DNA of 64,000 nt from a virus. Below are positions 7,469 to 17,091 of this stretch, piece by piece (within the stretch, counting starts at the first letter, position 1; every line of letters begins with the position of its first letter). The translations under genes and the position numbers were made by a program. Under the pieces are notes generated by a model, which saw nothing but the letters and a program-made list of their open reading frames with translations, did not search any database and was not told the DNA's origin. The DNA lies in the IMG/VR virus record IMGVR_UViG_3300032236_000679, positions 59,006 through 123,005 of that record; one strand, given 5' to 3'.

Positions 7469-8482
7469 TTAAAGTCCAGTGTAAATCTGCATTAACAGTT
7501 GTCTGTCATAATGAGATGTATCAATTGCTTCAATTTGATTAATGACAATCTGATCAACTGATTCAAATGCAGTATCAATTGGAGTACCTGTTAGATCAAG
7601 TTCTAACTTGTGTGGGATAAGTGTCAGTTCTCTTGCACCATACTGACCCAGCATAGTTTCTTTGATGAAGTTTGCTTCTTCGTAACTGATGGAAATATCT
7701 AAATTAACACGAGCATATGTTCGATCATTGAGATATGTTTCTGGATTATCGATCAGTTGTGCAAGACTCATAACACGATATTCGGGTCCTTGAGTCCAAT
7801 TAACAAATTCTGGTTCCTGTCCCCAATCTAAAATAACAGCGCCGCGATCATTGTCCCATGCGTCAGCAAAGTTATGTGGAAATGCATTTCCAATATAATG
7901 AATATTATTTTGTGTTTGTCGTTTGTGAAAATGTCCTGTGAATACTTTATCAACATAACCAAAATCTTCACGGCGTAGTTCACCATGATCGGGCATTTCT
8001 ACCATTGCGTTCATAAGGAATCGTGGCAGTTCAAAATGTCCCATGACATATTTGTCTTTGATCTTACGCATGTTTTTATGTTCTTCGCCAATTAGCCAAG
8101 GCACAAAGCAAACGTCACCCTCACTGTACTGTTCATTAATTAATTGAATATTCTTGAACTTACTGATGTACTTGATTGAAGTGAGGGTGCGTTTGTCTTT
8201 ATGGTAGAGATCATGATTACCAGGAATAAACATACACCTGAGACCACTTGCATCAATCTTATCTAAACATCTAAGACTATAGTCCATTGTGCTGATATTG
8301 ATACTGTTTCTATTATGGTGAAAATCTCCTAGAAATAGTATGATATCGCATTCTCTACTTTTTGCAAGATCAAGGAACCAATCTACATAGCGTTCGCAGT
8401 CTTGATTATGTTGAGCACTATTGCTCTTCATTCCAAGATGTAGATCGGTAAAGATAGCAGCACGTTTGAATAAGTTTGACAT
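7469..8482 (-). CDS. 47: gp47 recombination endonuclease subunit (Mre11/SbcD-like)
   Basis: A 337-residue calcineurin-type phosphoesterase with the full metal-binding set in order: FTDLHLG, FLGDFHHNR, IPGNHD, MGHFELP and TGHFHKRQ. It is the nuclease partner of gp46. T4 gp47 is 339 residues, so length is standard. On the minus strand TTGATA, 17 nt, TATAAT ends only about 9 nt before the ATG, so the transcript from it would have almost no leader. This could be an early or middle promoter. Confidence 0.96.
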   Translation of the reverse strand: MSNLFKRAAIFTDLHLGMKSNSAQHNQDCERYVDWFLDLAKSRECDIILFLGDFHHNRNSINISTMDYSLRCLDKIDASGLRCMFIPGNHDLYHKDKRTLTSIKYISKFKNIQLINEQYSEGDVCFVPWLIGEEHKNMRKIKDKYVMGHFELPRFLMNAMVEMPDHGELRREDFGYVDKVFTGHFHKRQTQNNIHYIGNAFPHNFADAWDNDRGAVILDWGQEPEFVNWTQGPEYRVMSLAQLIDNPETYLNDRTYARVNLDISISYEEANFIKETMLGQYGARELTLIPHKLELDLTGTPIDTAFESVDQIVINQIEAIDTSHYDRQLLMQIYTGL

Positions 8483-8519
8483 ACTGCTATTATATTACAT
8501 TAGTTTGGCAATATCAATA

Positions 8520-9374
8520 TTAAGTTTTGCCTACCAAACTTGTGGGATCAATATCAGCATGAACAATTTCCTTTGCCTTAATTGCATTTTCAGTCTGTCG
8601 AGTATAACTGGGATTCAAATTATTCATTTCTAAGATGTCATCACGAAGATGTTGATTACGCTTTTCTACATTTAAAACACGGGTAAAACTATTAGCCATC
8701 GTTGCAGTATAGTAAGCAAATGGATTATTTGATTTTGATTCATCAAACTGTAGTCCAACTTGACTTAACTGTAACAATGCTTGGCTACGCATTTCATCAT
8801 TATATGTGTATCCACGCCAGTTACCTTTACTTCCAAAACGCTCGCAAAGTTTCATAAACATCCTGGCAAGACTGTTAGTCATTGCTCCGTGATCTTTATT
8901 AAATGCACCATTGCTTAAACCACCTTCCCAGTGACTTTTTCCAACACAAATAAGTTCGTCATCATCGTTATAACGAAAATGTTGGAAAGGAGGGAAATTA
9001 ATTTTAGCGTGATGATCGCTTGCAGTTTTTGGAGTCTTCTTGCGACCCGGGGCCAAAGGAATATGGTCCCATGTCATAATACGAAATACAACTTCAGTTT
9101 TTTTAATCTTATGCCAATCTATCATATGATCATCAAGTTTTGTCTTAACACCCTGCAACTGAGATGCTTCCCATGCTTGCTTGGCTAAGAAAGTAGCACG
9201 AGCACGTTTTGCTTCTGCTACTGTTCGTTGATTAATTTTACTTAAACTTGGTAAAATAAGATCATAGTGATTGTCTTCAGGAGTTAAAAAACTACAGTAA
9301 GTATTCTTGCTCTTATGAATCTCTCTTAGTAGATCTTTGTTAGTAAGATAAGGAGTACGTTTTGTTACTGTCAT
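8520..9374 (-). CDS. 55: gp55 late-transcription sigma factor
   Basis: A 284-residue protein, longer than T4 gp55 (185). The recognisable part is the C-terminal half: NWRGYTYNDEMRSQAL, then KSNNPFAYYTATMANSFTRV, then EKRNQHLRDD. This is the sigma region 2-like signature of the gp55 family. gp55 recruits host RNA polymerase to TATAAATA late promoters together with gp33 and the sliding clamp. The 46-47-55 neighbourhood is as in T4 relatives. The extra N-terminal region (about 100 residues) is not recognised. Confidence 0.9.
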   Translation of the reverse strand: MTVTKRTPYLTNKDLLREIHKSKNTYCSFLTPEDNHYDLILPSLSKINQRTVAEAKRARATFLAKQAWEASQLQGVKTKLDDHMIDWHKIKKTEVVFRIMTWDHIPLAPGRKKTPKTASDHHAKINFPPFQHFRYNDDDELICVGKSHWEGGLSNGAFNKDHGAMTNSLARMFMKLCERFGSKGNWRGYTYNDEMRSQALLQLSQVGLQFDESKSNNPFAYYTATMANSFTRVLNVEKRNQHLRDDILEMNNLNPSYTRQTENAIKAKEIVHADIDPTSLVGKT

Positions 9375-9403
9375 TGTATTATTATATAGCCATATTATAA
9401 TTT

Positions 9404-9411
9404 GGTAAATA
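9404..9411 (+). promoter_or_regulatory. Late-type box GGTAAATA before the baseplate operon
   Basis: The TAAATA core of the late box lies 25 nt upstream of the gp48-like ATG at 9437, the typical spacing. The first two bases differ from T4 consensus. AAAGAAG just before the ATG is the ribosome-binding site. Confidence 0.45.
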
Positions 9412-9436
9412 TTTATTATTCAAAAGAAGTAGAAAA

Positions 9437-10783
9437 ATGCCTACATTTAAACCACAAAAACCTAATTTTTATACTAGATCTTCGGCAAACTCAGGTGCTT
9501 CTGGATTATCTAGTACTAACTTAGAATTTTATGCCACTGGTTTATCTAACCCAGGCGGATTGGCAGCGGGCACATCATTAAACGCTGTTGGCGTAGGTGC
9601 TATCGGCACAACTCCCGACTCATTGACTCCAACTGGACAGTCTGGCATATTAGGTACTACAGGCGCTGCTGGTGCTGCTGGTACCGGCGCAGGCGCAGCA
9701 GCAGGTGGTGCAGGTACAGGCGTTGGCACTGGTGCAGTAGCGGGTGGCGCAGCAGGAACATCTGGTAGAACTGGGCCTAGTTCTTCAGCAATTTCTTTTG
9801 GTCCTACAATGGGATATAGATCAGGTGTCACTCAACTTGATCCTGGAGCAGCCACTCAAACTAAATTTACTGCTAAGTCTCCTGTAACAAATCCGTCAAC
9901 TGGCGGCCCAGCATCTGAGATTGCAAACGCAGTTAAGAGAGCAACTACTAAACCAGATGCTGCTTCAAATTACCAAAACTCTAATCCAGGATCAACTAGA
10001 ACAGCACTAACACATCCAGGATCAACATATAAAGGTCCTGTTGGTGGTAGTGCAACTGATCCTGCCAGTGCAAATTTTATTCCTAAGGGTGGTGTGTTTG
10101 ATCCTGGATTAAGCACCTTTGTGCCTAGTACTAGTCAATCGAATATTTCAAGTCCAGATGATGGAGTAGATGATAGAGTTATAATTGTAGATCAAACAGG
10201 GCTTTTTGTTAATGCAAGCACAGTATTTGATCAATTAAAACCAAATTCAGGAGTATTATTTCCGTATCCTCCAACAATATCAGTTGGACATAAAGCAAAT
10301 TATGATATGGAAAATCTACTGCATAGTAACTACACAACTCCTTACTATACACACAGTAGCGTAGACAGTATTAATATTCAAGGAAGATTTACAGCACAGA
10401 CCGAAGACGATGCAAAATATATCCTGTCAATGATTCATTTTTTTAGAACTGTGACTAAGATGTTTTATGCAGGAAAAGATAATAGAGGAACACCTCCGCC
10501 TGTACTGTATCTGGATGCTTATGGACAATATATGTTTGATCATATTCCAATTGTTGTTAAAGATTTTAACTATACGCTACCAAACGATGTTAACTATATG
10601 ACAGTTACTTTTATGGATAAGGTATGTAAAGTACCTGTTGATCTTAATATCACATTAGATACTATGCCGGTTTACAGTAGAAACAAAATTAGTAATAATT
10701 TTGATTTACAATCATTTGCCAAAGGTAGTTTGTTAACTGCTGGCACTACATCAAGTGGACCTAAGACAGGAGGATGGATCTAA
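9437..10783 (+). CDS. 48: gp48-like baseplate tail-tube cap protein
   Basis: A 448-residue protein. The first 240 residues are low-complexity, rich in Gly, Ala, Ser, Thr and Pro, including long GAAGAG-type runs, and look like a disordered extension. The C-terminal 210 residues hold the conserved domain: SILFPYPP-like, SINIQGRFTAQTEDDAKYIL, MIHFFRTVTKMFY and GTPPPVL. I recognise this as the tube-cap/initiator domain of T4 gp48/gp54-type proteins, which close the baseplate and start tube polymerisation. Its place directly before gp53 and the hub genes supports this. Choosing gp48 over gp54 is by position. Confidence 0.65.
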   Translation: MPTFKPQKPNFYTRSSANSGASGLSSTNLEFYATGLSNPGGLAAGTSLNAVGVGAIGTTPDSLTPTGQSGILGTTGAAGAAGTGAGAAAGGAGTGVGTGAVAGGAAGTSGRTGPSSSAISFGPTMGYRSGVTQLDPGAATQTKFTAKSPVTNPSTGGPASEIANAVKRATTKPDAASNYQNSNPGSTRTALTHPGSTYKGPVGGSATDPASANFIPKGGVFDPGLSTFVPSTSQSNISSPDDGVDDRVIIVDQTGLFVNASTVFDQLKPNSGVLFPYPPTISVGHKANYDMENLLHSNYTTPYYTHSSVDSINIQGRFTAQTEDDAKYILSMIHFFRTVTKMFYAGKDNRGTPPPVLYLDAYGQYMFDHIPIVVKDFNYTLPNDVNYMTVTFMDKVCKVPVDLNITLDTMPVYSRNKISNNFDLQSFAKGSLLTAGTTSSGPKTGGWI

Positions 10784-11094
10784 TGGCAATTAATACCAAG
10801 TATAATACCAATAGTCCCTACAGAGAAACTCCTTTCATTGAAGGTAAGTTTTTAGATATTTTAACTCCGCGAGAATTTCCTGCACAAGCAGATGATCTTT
10901 ATAAACAAATTGGTTCTCAATTTCAGTATAGACCTGATCTATTAAGTTGGTGGGTTTATGACACCACTGACTATTGGTGGGTTTTCATGATGAGAAATAG
11001 AGATGTTATAGTTGATCCAATTTGGGATTTCACTGCTGACAAATATATCTACATTCCTAAAAAAGATACGTTGACTAGAATATTGGCACTGTAA
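10783..11094 (+). CDS. 53: gp53 baseplate wedge protein
   Basis: A 103-residue protein when started at ATG 10783, which overlaps the previous stop (TAATG) and has AGGAGG about 8 nt upstream. An in-frame ATG at 10774 has no such site. The family pattern is clear: YRPDLLSWWVYDTTDYWW, then FMMRNRDVIVDPIWDF and YIYIPKK. gp53 links wedge to hub and completes the wedge. Only part of the T4 protein length (196) is present, but this short form is usual in environmental T4-like phages. Confidence 0.85.
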   Translation: MAINTKYNTNSPYRETPFIEGKFLDILTPREFPAQADDLYKQIGSQFQYRPDLLSWWVYDTTDYWWVFMMRNRDVIVDPIWDFTADKYIYIPKKDTLTRILAL

Positions 11095-12975
11095 ATGGCA
11101 ACACCTACTGCAAAAGCAAGAACTAATGTATTACATGATTATGCAAATTACACTTACAATTTGCAATTGTGGTCAATTGGCAAAGATGACTTTAACAAAA
11201 TTGCGCAGGGAAGCATTGGTCCTGATTCTGCTGGAAGTATTATAAAAAACGGAAAATTATTAATATCTAACGGCGGGTTTAATGATGTTGACAAAAATAG
11301 TAGAAGTAGTGCATTTGGCAATGACATGGCCATTGACAATCTTGAAATTGAAACAGTAGTAGGAAATAAAGGTCCTCAGGCTCGCGGTACTGATGCTGTA
11401 AAATTTAAATTTGAAATAATTGAACCTTATAGCGTCACATTATTAGATAGATTATATGAACTTGCAAAAAGTCAAGCATTGGGTGCAGATTTTAAACAAC
11501 TTATCTATGTACTTAAAATACAATTTTTTGGATATGATGATTTAGGAAATCCCAAAGTTATAGATGCAACAAAATACTTTCCATTTACATTAACTAGTAT
11601 TCATTTTAGCGTAACACATAAAGGTGCGTTATATTCTTGTGAGGCAATACCTGTACAAAATCTTGCTTTGACGATCTTAGATAATCAAATTCCTATGCAT
11701 CTAGAATTGGTAGGTGAGAAGGTCAAAGATCTTTTTAATGCTAAAGAAATTGAACCAACAAAAGCATCAGGTAATGCCAGATCAGACACAACCCCTCAAC
11801 CTTCTAATCAAAATAATACAGTTGTCACTAAAGGACTTGCACAAGCATTAGCAGATAATGAAAAATTAAAAGTGGATAATGGTTCTCAAAAAATTGCAAA
11901 TGAATATTTGTTTGAATTTACAAAAGATCTTGCCAATGCAAGTATTCTTAATACAAAGACACCCAATGATCTAGCAAAAACTTACCCCAGTTCCAAAGGT
12001 GCTGAAGGTCAAAAAAATCTACAAGCAGGACAACAAGGAACACTTCAACAAGACACACAATATGGAACACTTAAGATTCAAGCAGGAACTAAGATCACTG
12101 ATTTGATAGGTCGTGTATTGACTCAAACTGATTTCATGCAGAATCAAGTTCAAAAAAATGCTCCTAAAGATAAACCTGTTATCATGTGGAAAATTATACC
12201 TAAAGTTGAAATATTAGGTTACGATGATTTGACAGCAACCACTGCACGTAGAACAACTTATACAGTTGTCTCTTATGAGCATTATGGTGAAGATCACCCT
12301 AACATGGGCCAAGCACCAATGAGCAATGCAACAGTTGTTAAAAATTATGAATACATTTATACTGGTAATAACAGGGATGTTATTAAAGCAGCAATTGATT
12401 TTAAGGCATCATTTTATGAACCTAGAAATGCAGTAAAAAGTACATATGTTGGGGAAAATCCCAATGATGTTCAAATAGAAGATAATAATAAGGATCTAAG
12501 AATAATTAAACCTGGCATCTTATTAACTAACGGTCTTGCAAATCAACAGAATAGCGGTGATTCTACTTCAACAGAACAAAGAACAGTTGTTGGTGAAATG
12601 ATGTCTAAGATGTTTGACAGTGTTGGAGATATGGTTACTTTAGATATTGAAATTGTAGGCGATCCTGATTGGTTACAACAAGATAATATATTATATTCTA
12701 CCAATGTTGATTCATCAACTAAAACATTAACTGATGGTACTATTAATTTTCAAAATAGTACAACTGCATTTTTGTTTAAATTTAAAACTCCTTATGCAAC
12801 AGACTATGATCCAGTAACTGGCATCTTTGGTTTAGGAAATGCAACAACATCAGTATTCAGTGGGTACTATCTTGTAACAAGAGTTGTAAGTAGTTTTAGA
12901 AAAGGACGGTTTACTCAAAAATTAGACAACTATAGAATTAGAATTCAAAACAGTTCCGAAACAGAGAATCAATAA
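11095..12975 (+). CDS. Baseplate hub protein (gp27 position)
   Basis: A 626-residue protein immediately before the gp5-like gene, the place where T4-like phages carry their hub subunit. The N-terminal third has ordered beta-rich sequence (KFKFEIIEPYSVTLLDRLYE, VLKIQFFGYDD); a Gln/Asn/Thr-rich middle follows. The C-terminus (GDPDWLQQDNILY, SGYYLVTRVVSSFRKGRFTQ) resembles the hub fold of gp27/gpD-type proteins, including the recurrent closing segment VxxxFxxGxFxQxL. The start ATG follows the gp53 stop without a gap. Assignment rests on position and this C-terminal pattern. Confidence 0.6.
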   Translation: MATPTAKARTNVLHDYANYTYNLQLWSIGKDDFNKIAQGSIGPDSAGSIIKNGKLLISNGGFNDVDKNSRSSAFGNDMAIDNLEIETVVGNKGPQARGTDAVKFKFEIIEPYSVTLLDRLYELAKSQALGADFKQLIYVLKIQFFGYDDLGNPKVIDATKYFPFTLTSIHFSVTHKGALYSCEAIPVQNLALTILDNQIPMHLELVGEKVKDLFNAKEIEPTKASGNARSDTTPQPSNQNNTVVTKGLAQALADNEKLKVDNGSQKIANEYLFEFTKDLANASILNTKTPNDLAKTYPSSKGAEGQKNLQAGQQGTLQQDTQYGTLKIQAGTKITDLIGRVLTQTDFMQNQVQKNAPKDKPVIMWKIIPKVEILGYDDLTATTARRTTYTVVSYEHYGEDHPNMGQAPMSNATVVKNYEYIYTGNNRDVIKAAIDFKASFYEPRNAVKSTYVGENPNDVQIEDNNKDLRIIKPGILLTNGLANQQNSGDSTSTEQRTVVGEMMSKMFDSVGDMVTLDIEIVGDPDWLQQDNILYSTNVDSSTKTLTDGTINFQNSTTAFLFKFKTPYATDYDPVTGIFGLGNATTSVFSGYYLVTRVVSSFRKGRFTQKLDNYRIRIQNSSETENQ

Positions 12976-13004
12976 GAATAATACCTGAAAGTTTGGAAAA
13001 TTAA

Positions 13005-14819
13005 ATGGAAATTAGTAATACACAAGGCAGCAAAGCACCGAAACATAGCAGACACGAAGATGCGGCTGGTATTAGAATTAATCCAGGTCCTTTCGTTGGT
13101 GTTGTAAAAAATAACATTGATAGTATGCGTTCAGGCAGATTGCAAGTTTACATTCCTGAATTAGGAGGAGATCCATTAAATGAATCCAGTTGGAGAACAG
13201 TGCATTACTGTACTCCATTCTATGGCCAAACAGATCCTGCACAGCGCGGAACAGGACAAGATTTTGGCAGCAGTCCACATTCATATGGCATGTGGTTTGT
13301 TCCACCTGATCTAGGTGTAAAAGTTTTATGCACATTCGTTAACGGTGACCCATTTAGAGGCTATTGGTTTGGATGTATTCCAGATTGGCCAAATTTACAC
13401 ATGGTTCCAGGTATTAGTAGTGGCATGTTTCATGGTGGTCCCCCAGATCCCTTAGTTGAATTCAATGATAATGATCCTGCAACTCATGATAATGAAGGCG
13501 AATTCTTTAAACGTGCTACAACGTCTCATGACTATCAGAAAAAAGTATATGAGAGACAAGGTATATTACAAGACCCTGTTAGAGGTCCTGGTATCAGTAG
13601 TGCATTCCGCGAAACTCCCAGCAGAGTATTTGGTATCAGTACACCTGGTCCTGACTTAGTATTGCCTGGTGGTGCCAACGATGAAGGATATGTGAACACA
13701 AGTCCTCCTGCTAGACAAGGCGGTCATCAGTTTATTATGGATGATGGCGATGTTAATGGCAACAGTCAGTTAATTAAACTACGCACTAGTAACGGCAACA
13801 TGCTGTTATTAAATGACAGTGCTGGCATTGTTTATTTGATTAACGCAGCAGGATCTGCGTGGTTTGAAATGGACGGCGCAGGCAATGTTAGAGTTTATAG
13901 TCAGGCAAAAGTTGAAATGCACGCCACTGCTGGTTTCGTATTTGAAACACCTGGCCCTATAAATTTAAATGGTTCAACTATTGATATTGCTGCCAGTGGT
14001 CCATTGAAACTCAAAGGTGCAACTGTTGATATTATGGGACTTGGTGGTGTAAAAGTTGGCGGCATGGGTGACATACATTTGTCAGGCAAGTCGGCATTTT
14101 TAAGTGGCTTGATGTGCGTAAGCATATCTGGTGGTCAGCATATTGATCAAAAAGCAGGTTGTATAACCTTAAACAGTAAAAAAGTTAAAAATGCAAGTCC
14201 TCCAGGTATGGCAATGGGGCAACCAGGGCCAACACATGAACCATATGGCGGTCATCAAAATGTAAAGACTAATAGTCCTGCAAGTAGCCCTAGTCAAGCA
14301 GCAGCAAATGGTTTACCTAGCGGTGCAGGCGCATCTGGTAGTTATGGTGCAGCAAGTAGTTTTGGCACAACAAAAGATGTTCCTTCTTATTATGGTGTAT
14401 TAACTAATGCAAGTGGCCCAATTAAGTTTAATCCTGGATTACAAGGCAGTTATGCAGGGCAGGGTGCAAACTTAGGCGATGCTGGAACATTAAATGTTTA
14501 TGATGAAAACGCTGCACTTTATACTAATGTTAACTTGCCTTTACCTGTGTCTAACTCAGGCTTTGCTGTTAATATTAGTGATCCAACTGCAACAACTAAC
14601 AAGAACCTAAAGCCAGGTGAAGCACTTAATAATCCTGGTGATCTCACTGATTTAAAAACTGATCCGTTTGCAATTGGTCAAGTTAATGGATTAAATTCTT
14701 ACAAAACACCCGAAGACGGCATTGCTGCATTAAGCACTTTACTTGATATAATTCAAAGTGATGGTGCAAGCACATTGTCAGACTTTATTAAAGAATATAT
14801 TGCAAGAAAAGGAGGATAA
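13005..14819 (+). CDS. 5: gp5-like baseplate hub/spike protein without a central lysozyme
   Basis: A 604-residue protein. The N-terminus is the gp5/VgrG OB-fold: GPFVGVVKNNIDSMRSGRL, QVYIPELGGDP and YCTPFYGQTDP, then WFVPPDLGVKVLCTFVNGDP. A beta-rich spike-like middle follows (GNMLLLNDSAGIVYLINAAG; GPLKLKGATVDIMG). No phage-lysozyme domain is inserted as in T4 gp5. The C-terminus has LNNPGDL and PEDGIAALSTLLDIIQ, resembling the NPGNLR-type module seen in virion muralytic proteins. It is the central spike of the baseplate; wall digestion is probably shared with the next gene. Confidence 0.8.
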   Translation: MEISNTQGSKAPKHSRHEDAAGIRINPGPFVGVVKNNIDSMRSGRLQVYIPELGGDPLNESSWRTVHYCTPFYGQTDPAQRGTGQDFGSSPHSYGMWFVPPDLGVKVLCTFVNGDPFRGYWFGCIPDWPNLHMVPGISSGMFHGGPPDPLVEFNDNDPATHDNEGEFFKRATTSHDYQKKVYERQGILQDPVRGPGISSAFRETPSRVFGISTPGPDLVLPGGANDEGYVNTSPPARQGGHQFIMDDGDVNGNSQLIKLRTSNGNMLLLNDSAGIVYLINAAGSAWFEMDGAGNVRVYSQAKVEMHATAGFVFETPGPINLNGSTIDIAASGPLKLKGATVDIMGLGGVKVGGMGDIHLSGKSAFLSGLMCVSISGGQHIDQKAGCITLNSKKVKNASPPGMAMGQPGPTHEPYGGHQNVKTNSPASSPSQAAANGLPSGAGASGSYGAASSFGTTKDVPSYYGVLTNASGPIKFNPGLQGSYAGQGANLGDAGTLNVYDENAALYTNVNLPLPVSNSGFAVNISDPTATTNKNLKPGEALNNPGDLTDLKTDPFAIGQVNGLNSYKTPEDGIAALSTLLDIIQSDGASTLSDFIKEYIARKGG

Positions 14820-14821
14820 AA

Positions 14822-16597
14822 ATGGCTATTCCTTTAGATCCGCGAGCCCAAGCGTTCCTTACTAAAATGCAATCAGATTGGGGCATGGACCCTGGTCAAA
14901 CAATAGACATGAATGATCCAATGACTAAGTTAGTCATGACTATGGTAATTGCAAGTATTGAGCAAGGGCGAGATCTTTATAGTTACGATCAATATATTAA
15001 AGGCTGTGCAATGAGCGCAGGCATTGATCCTGATACATTTGATTCTGAAGTTAATCCAACTAGTTTAGCAATACAAAATAATACAACGGGAATATCAAAT
15101 TTCGTAAGTCCTTCATCATACACTATTAAACTAGGAGGTAGCAGTTTACCAACTATGCAACTTAGTCAGTATATACAATTGGGAATTCAAGGTTCCTTTA
15201 ACTATCTAAATTACAGTGGTGTAACACCTGGTACCAGTGTTTATGGTCCTGGAGGCGTTACTGGCGTTGTAGGTTCAACTACTCCCACCAGTCCCATCTA
15301 TGCAAATACTGATGGTAATTACAGTCCAATTTTGAATACCATTAAAACAGTTGAATCTGGTGGAGATTATTCTGCACAAAATCCTACATCGTCTGCATCA
15401 GGTGCTTACCAATTCATTGATAGTACTTGGCGTTCAGCAGCAAAAGAAGCAGGAGTTGACGTAAATCAATATCCTCGTGCATATATGGCTCCGCCAGAAG
15501 TACAGGATACAGTTGCAGCCAATCAAGTTCAAAAGATACTTGCGGCAAATGGTAATGATGTGACAAAAGTTCCTGTTGTTTGGTATACTGGTAATGCTCG
15601 CGGCGAGAATCCAAATGTAACTCCTGCGCAACTGGCAGCATATACTGGTAAATGGGGTAATGTTTATCAAACAAAAGCAGGCGATAGCCCAGTTACAACA
15701 ACTAATCCAGATGGGCTTCCAGCAGGTGATTATAAAGTAAGTCCAACTATTGTTGATGAAAACGGCTATGATTACAGAGTTCTAAAAGCAGCAGATGGCA
15801 CGGAATATAGAAAATATAATGACGGTTCAGTTTATGATTCTAGCGGAGACAAGTTAATTAAGCCACCTAATGGCATTGACCCTAGTTTTACACAAGTAGA
15901 AGTTACACAGGATGCAAACGGTAAGGATGTGTTTACTTACAGTAAAGAAGGTAGTAATCTAACTTATAAACAAACTGAAGATGGTAATGTTGTTAGAAGT
16001 GACGGCCAACCAGTAACAACAGCAGGTAGTACTGTTGCAGTTGCAGGTACTAGACCAGCATCAGTACAAGCACAAATTGAAGCAAATGCTGCTCAACTTG
16101 AACAAGCAAAGCAAACTCTTAATGATGCCAATGCAAATCTTAATACAACACTAGACAACTATGAAGGCATTATTAAACCTGCTGATATACCAGATGGTTG
16201 GGAACGAACCGTTGAAAAACAAGATGGCGTAACTTATGCTACTTGGCATGATCCTCAAAATCCAGATGCTGCTTATAAATCTGTTGCATTGGATGGGCCT
16301 GATAAAGGAACAATTTATGCTCCTAATCCAACAGGTGGCGATGATGTTGTTACAGGTAAACTTACTGCGGGTGATGGCAGTTTAATGACAGTAACACAAA
16401 ATGATCTTAATCAAGCACTTAGTGAAACTGGTAATGCTGCAAAACTTCAAATTTCAGCAGACGAGCAAGCAACAAAATTAGATAATAATGGATTGGGAGC
16501 ACCAGTTGAAGTTGGCGCTGCTGGAGGCGGTGGTGGCGGTGCAGGAGCAGCACCAGCAGCAGCATCAACTGCTGCCAGCATGTTAGGCGGATGTTAA
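14822..16597 (+). CDS. Virion-associated transglycosylase/lysozyme-like protein
   Basis: A 591-residue protein starting 2 nt after the gp5-like stop. Residues from about 175 carry a lytic-transglycosylase/lysozyme-like domain: IKTVESGGDYSAQNP (catalytic Glu candidate), SASGAYQFIDSTWR and VPVVWYTGNARG. This GAYQF-STW pattern is shared by SLT- and Rpf-type muralytic domains. The rest is repetitive linker and beta sequence with a Gly/Ala-rich tail. Position between hub and gp25 suggests it is carried in the baseplate and cuts peptidoglycan at infection, replacing the lysozyme that T4 fuses into gp5. Confidence 0.75.
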   Translation: MAIPLDPRAQAFLTKMQSDWGMDPGQTIDMNDPMTKLVMTMVIASIEQGRDLYSYDQYIKGCAMSAGIDPDTFDSEVNPTSLAIQNNTTGISNFVSPSSYTIKLGGSSLPTMQLSQYIQLGIQGSFNYLNYSGVTPGTSVYGPGGVTGVVGSTTPTSPIYANTDGNYSPILNTIKTVESGGDYSAQNPTSSASGAYQFIDSTWRSAAKEAGVDVNQYPRAYMAPPEVQDTVAANQVQKILAANGNDVTKVPVVWYTGNARGENPNVTPAQLAAYTGKWGNVYQTKAGDSPVTTTNPDGLPAGDYKVSPTIVDENGYDYRVLKAADGTEYRKYNDGSVYDSSGDKLIKPPNGIDPSFTQVEVTQDANGKDVFTYSKEGSNLTYKQTEDGNVVRSDGQPVTTAGSTVAVAGTRPASVQAQIEANAAQLEQAKQTLNDANANLNTTLDNYEGIIKPADIPDGWERTVEKQDGVTYATWHDPQNPDAAYKSVALDGPDKGTIYAPNPTGGDDVVTGKLTAGDGSLMTVTQNDLNQALSETGNAAKLQISADEQATKLDNNGLGAPVEVGAAGGGGGGAGAAPAAASTAASMLGGC

Positions 16598-16604
16598 ATA
16601 TAGT

Positions 16605-17042
16605 ATGACGTTATACAAGGGTTTCAGCACCAAACAATTTTTAAATCAAGACCCCAATACAATCGTTGGACTGGGTGAAAATTTCTTTGGACCTTATTCA
16701 GTTACTGATAAAAATTTGATAATAACAGATCTGCTGAATCATTTTCACATTAGAAAAGGTGAAAAATTAATGAACCCCGACTTTGGATGTTTAGTTTGGG
16801 ACAAGTTATTCGATCCACTGACTACAACATTAAAAAACGAAATTGTCAATAATGTAAGTGAAATTATTGCACAGGATCCTCGCATCTCATTGATAGACTC
16901 AATTACTGTTACCGAATCTCCCAAAGGGCAGGGACTTTATCTAAGTATACAAATTGTTCTTAAATCAACTAATGAATTAGTAAGTTTAAATTTAGGTTTC
17001 GACGGCACAACTGGTCAATTGAATAGCACAGTCTCTTATTAA
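16605..17042 (+). CDS. 25: gp25 baseplate wedge protein
   Basis: A 145-residue protein of the gp25/GPW family, which is sheath-initiator related. The family core is visible: DLLNHFHIRKGEKLMNPDFG, in the place of the EPR loop region, then VWDKLFDPLTTTLKNEIV. It links the baseplate to sheath polymerisation. T4 gp25 is 132 residues. It lies directly before gp6, as expected. Confidence 0.92.
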   Translation: MTLYKGFSTKQFLNQDPNTIVGLGENFFGPYSVTDKNLIITDLLNHFHIRKGEKLMNPDFGCLVWDKLFDPLTTTLKNEIVNNVSEIIAQDPRISLIDSITVTESPKGQGLYLSIQIVLKSTNELVSLNLGFDGTTGQLNSTVSY

Positions 17043-17062
17043 AATACGCATATTATAATGCA

Positions 17063-17070
17063 TATAAATA
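17063..17070 (+). promoter_or_regulatory. T4-type late promoter TATAAATA before gp6
   Basis: A perfect TATAAATA in the 49-nt gap between gp25 and gp6, 22 nt before the gp6 ATG at 17092. It would drive gp6, the giant gene and the downstream baseplate genes late in infection. Confidence 0.75.
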
Positions 17071-17091
17071 ATGTTAGAGGTTTAGATTACA

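Noticed and set aside
9529-9831. 100-codon open frame opposite the gp48-like low-complexity region
   Set aside because: Its Pro/Ala/Val composition is the complement of Gly/Ala-rich coding repeats.
10774-11094. gp53 start at ATG 10774
   Set aside because: AGGAGG at 10768-10773 directs the ATG at 10783, which also gives the TAATG overlap; 10774 has no site at suitable distance.
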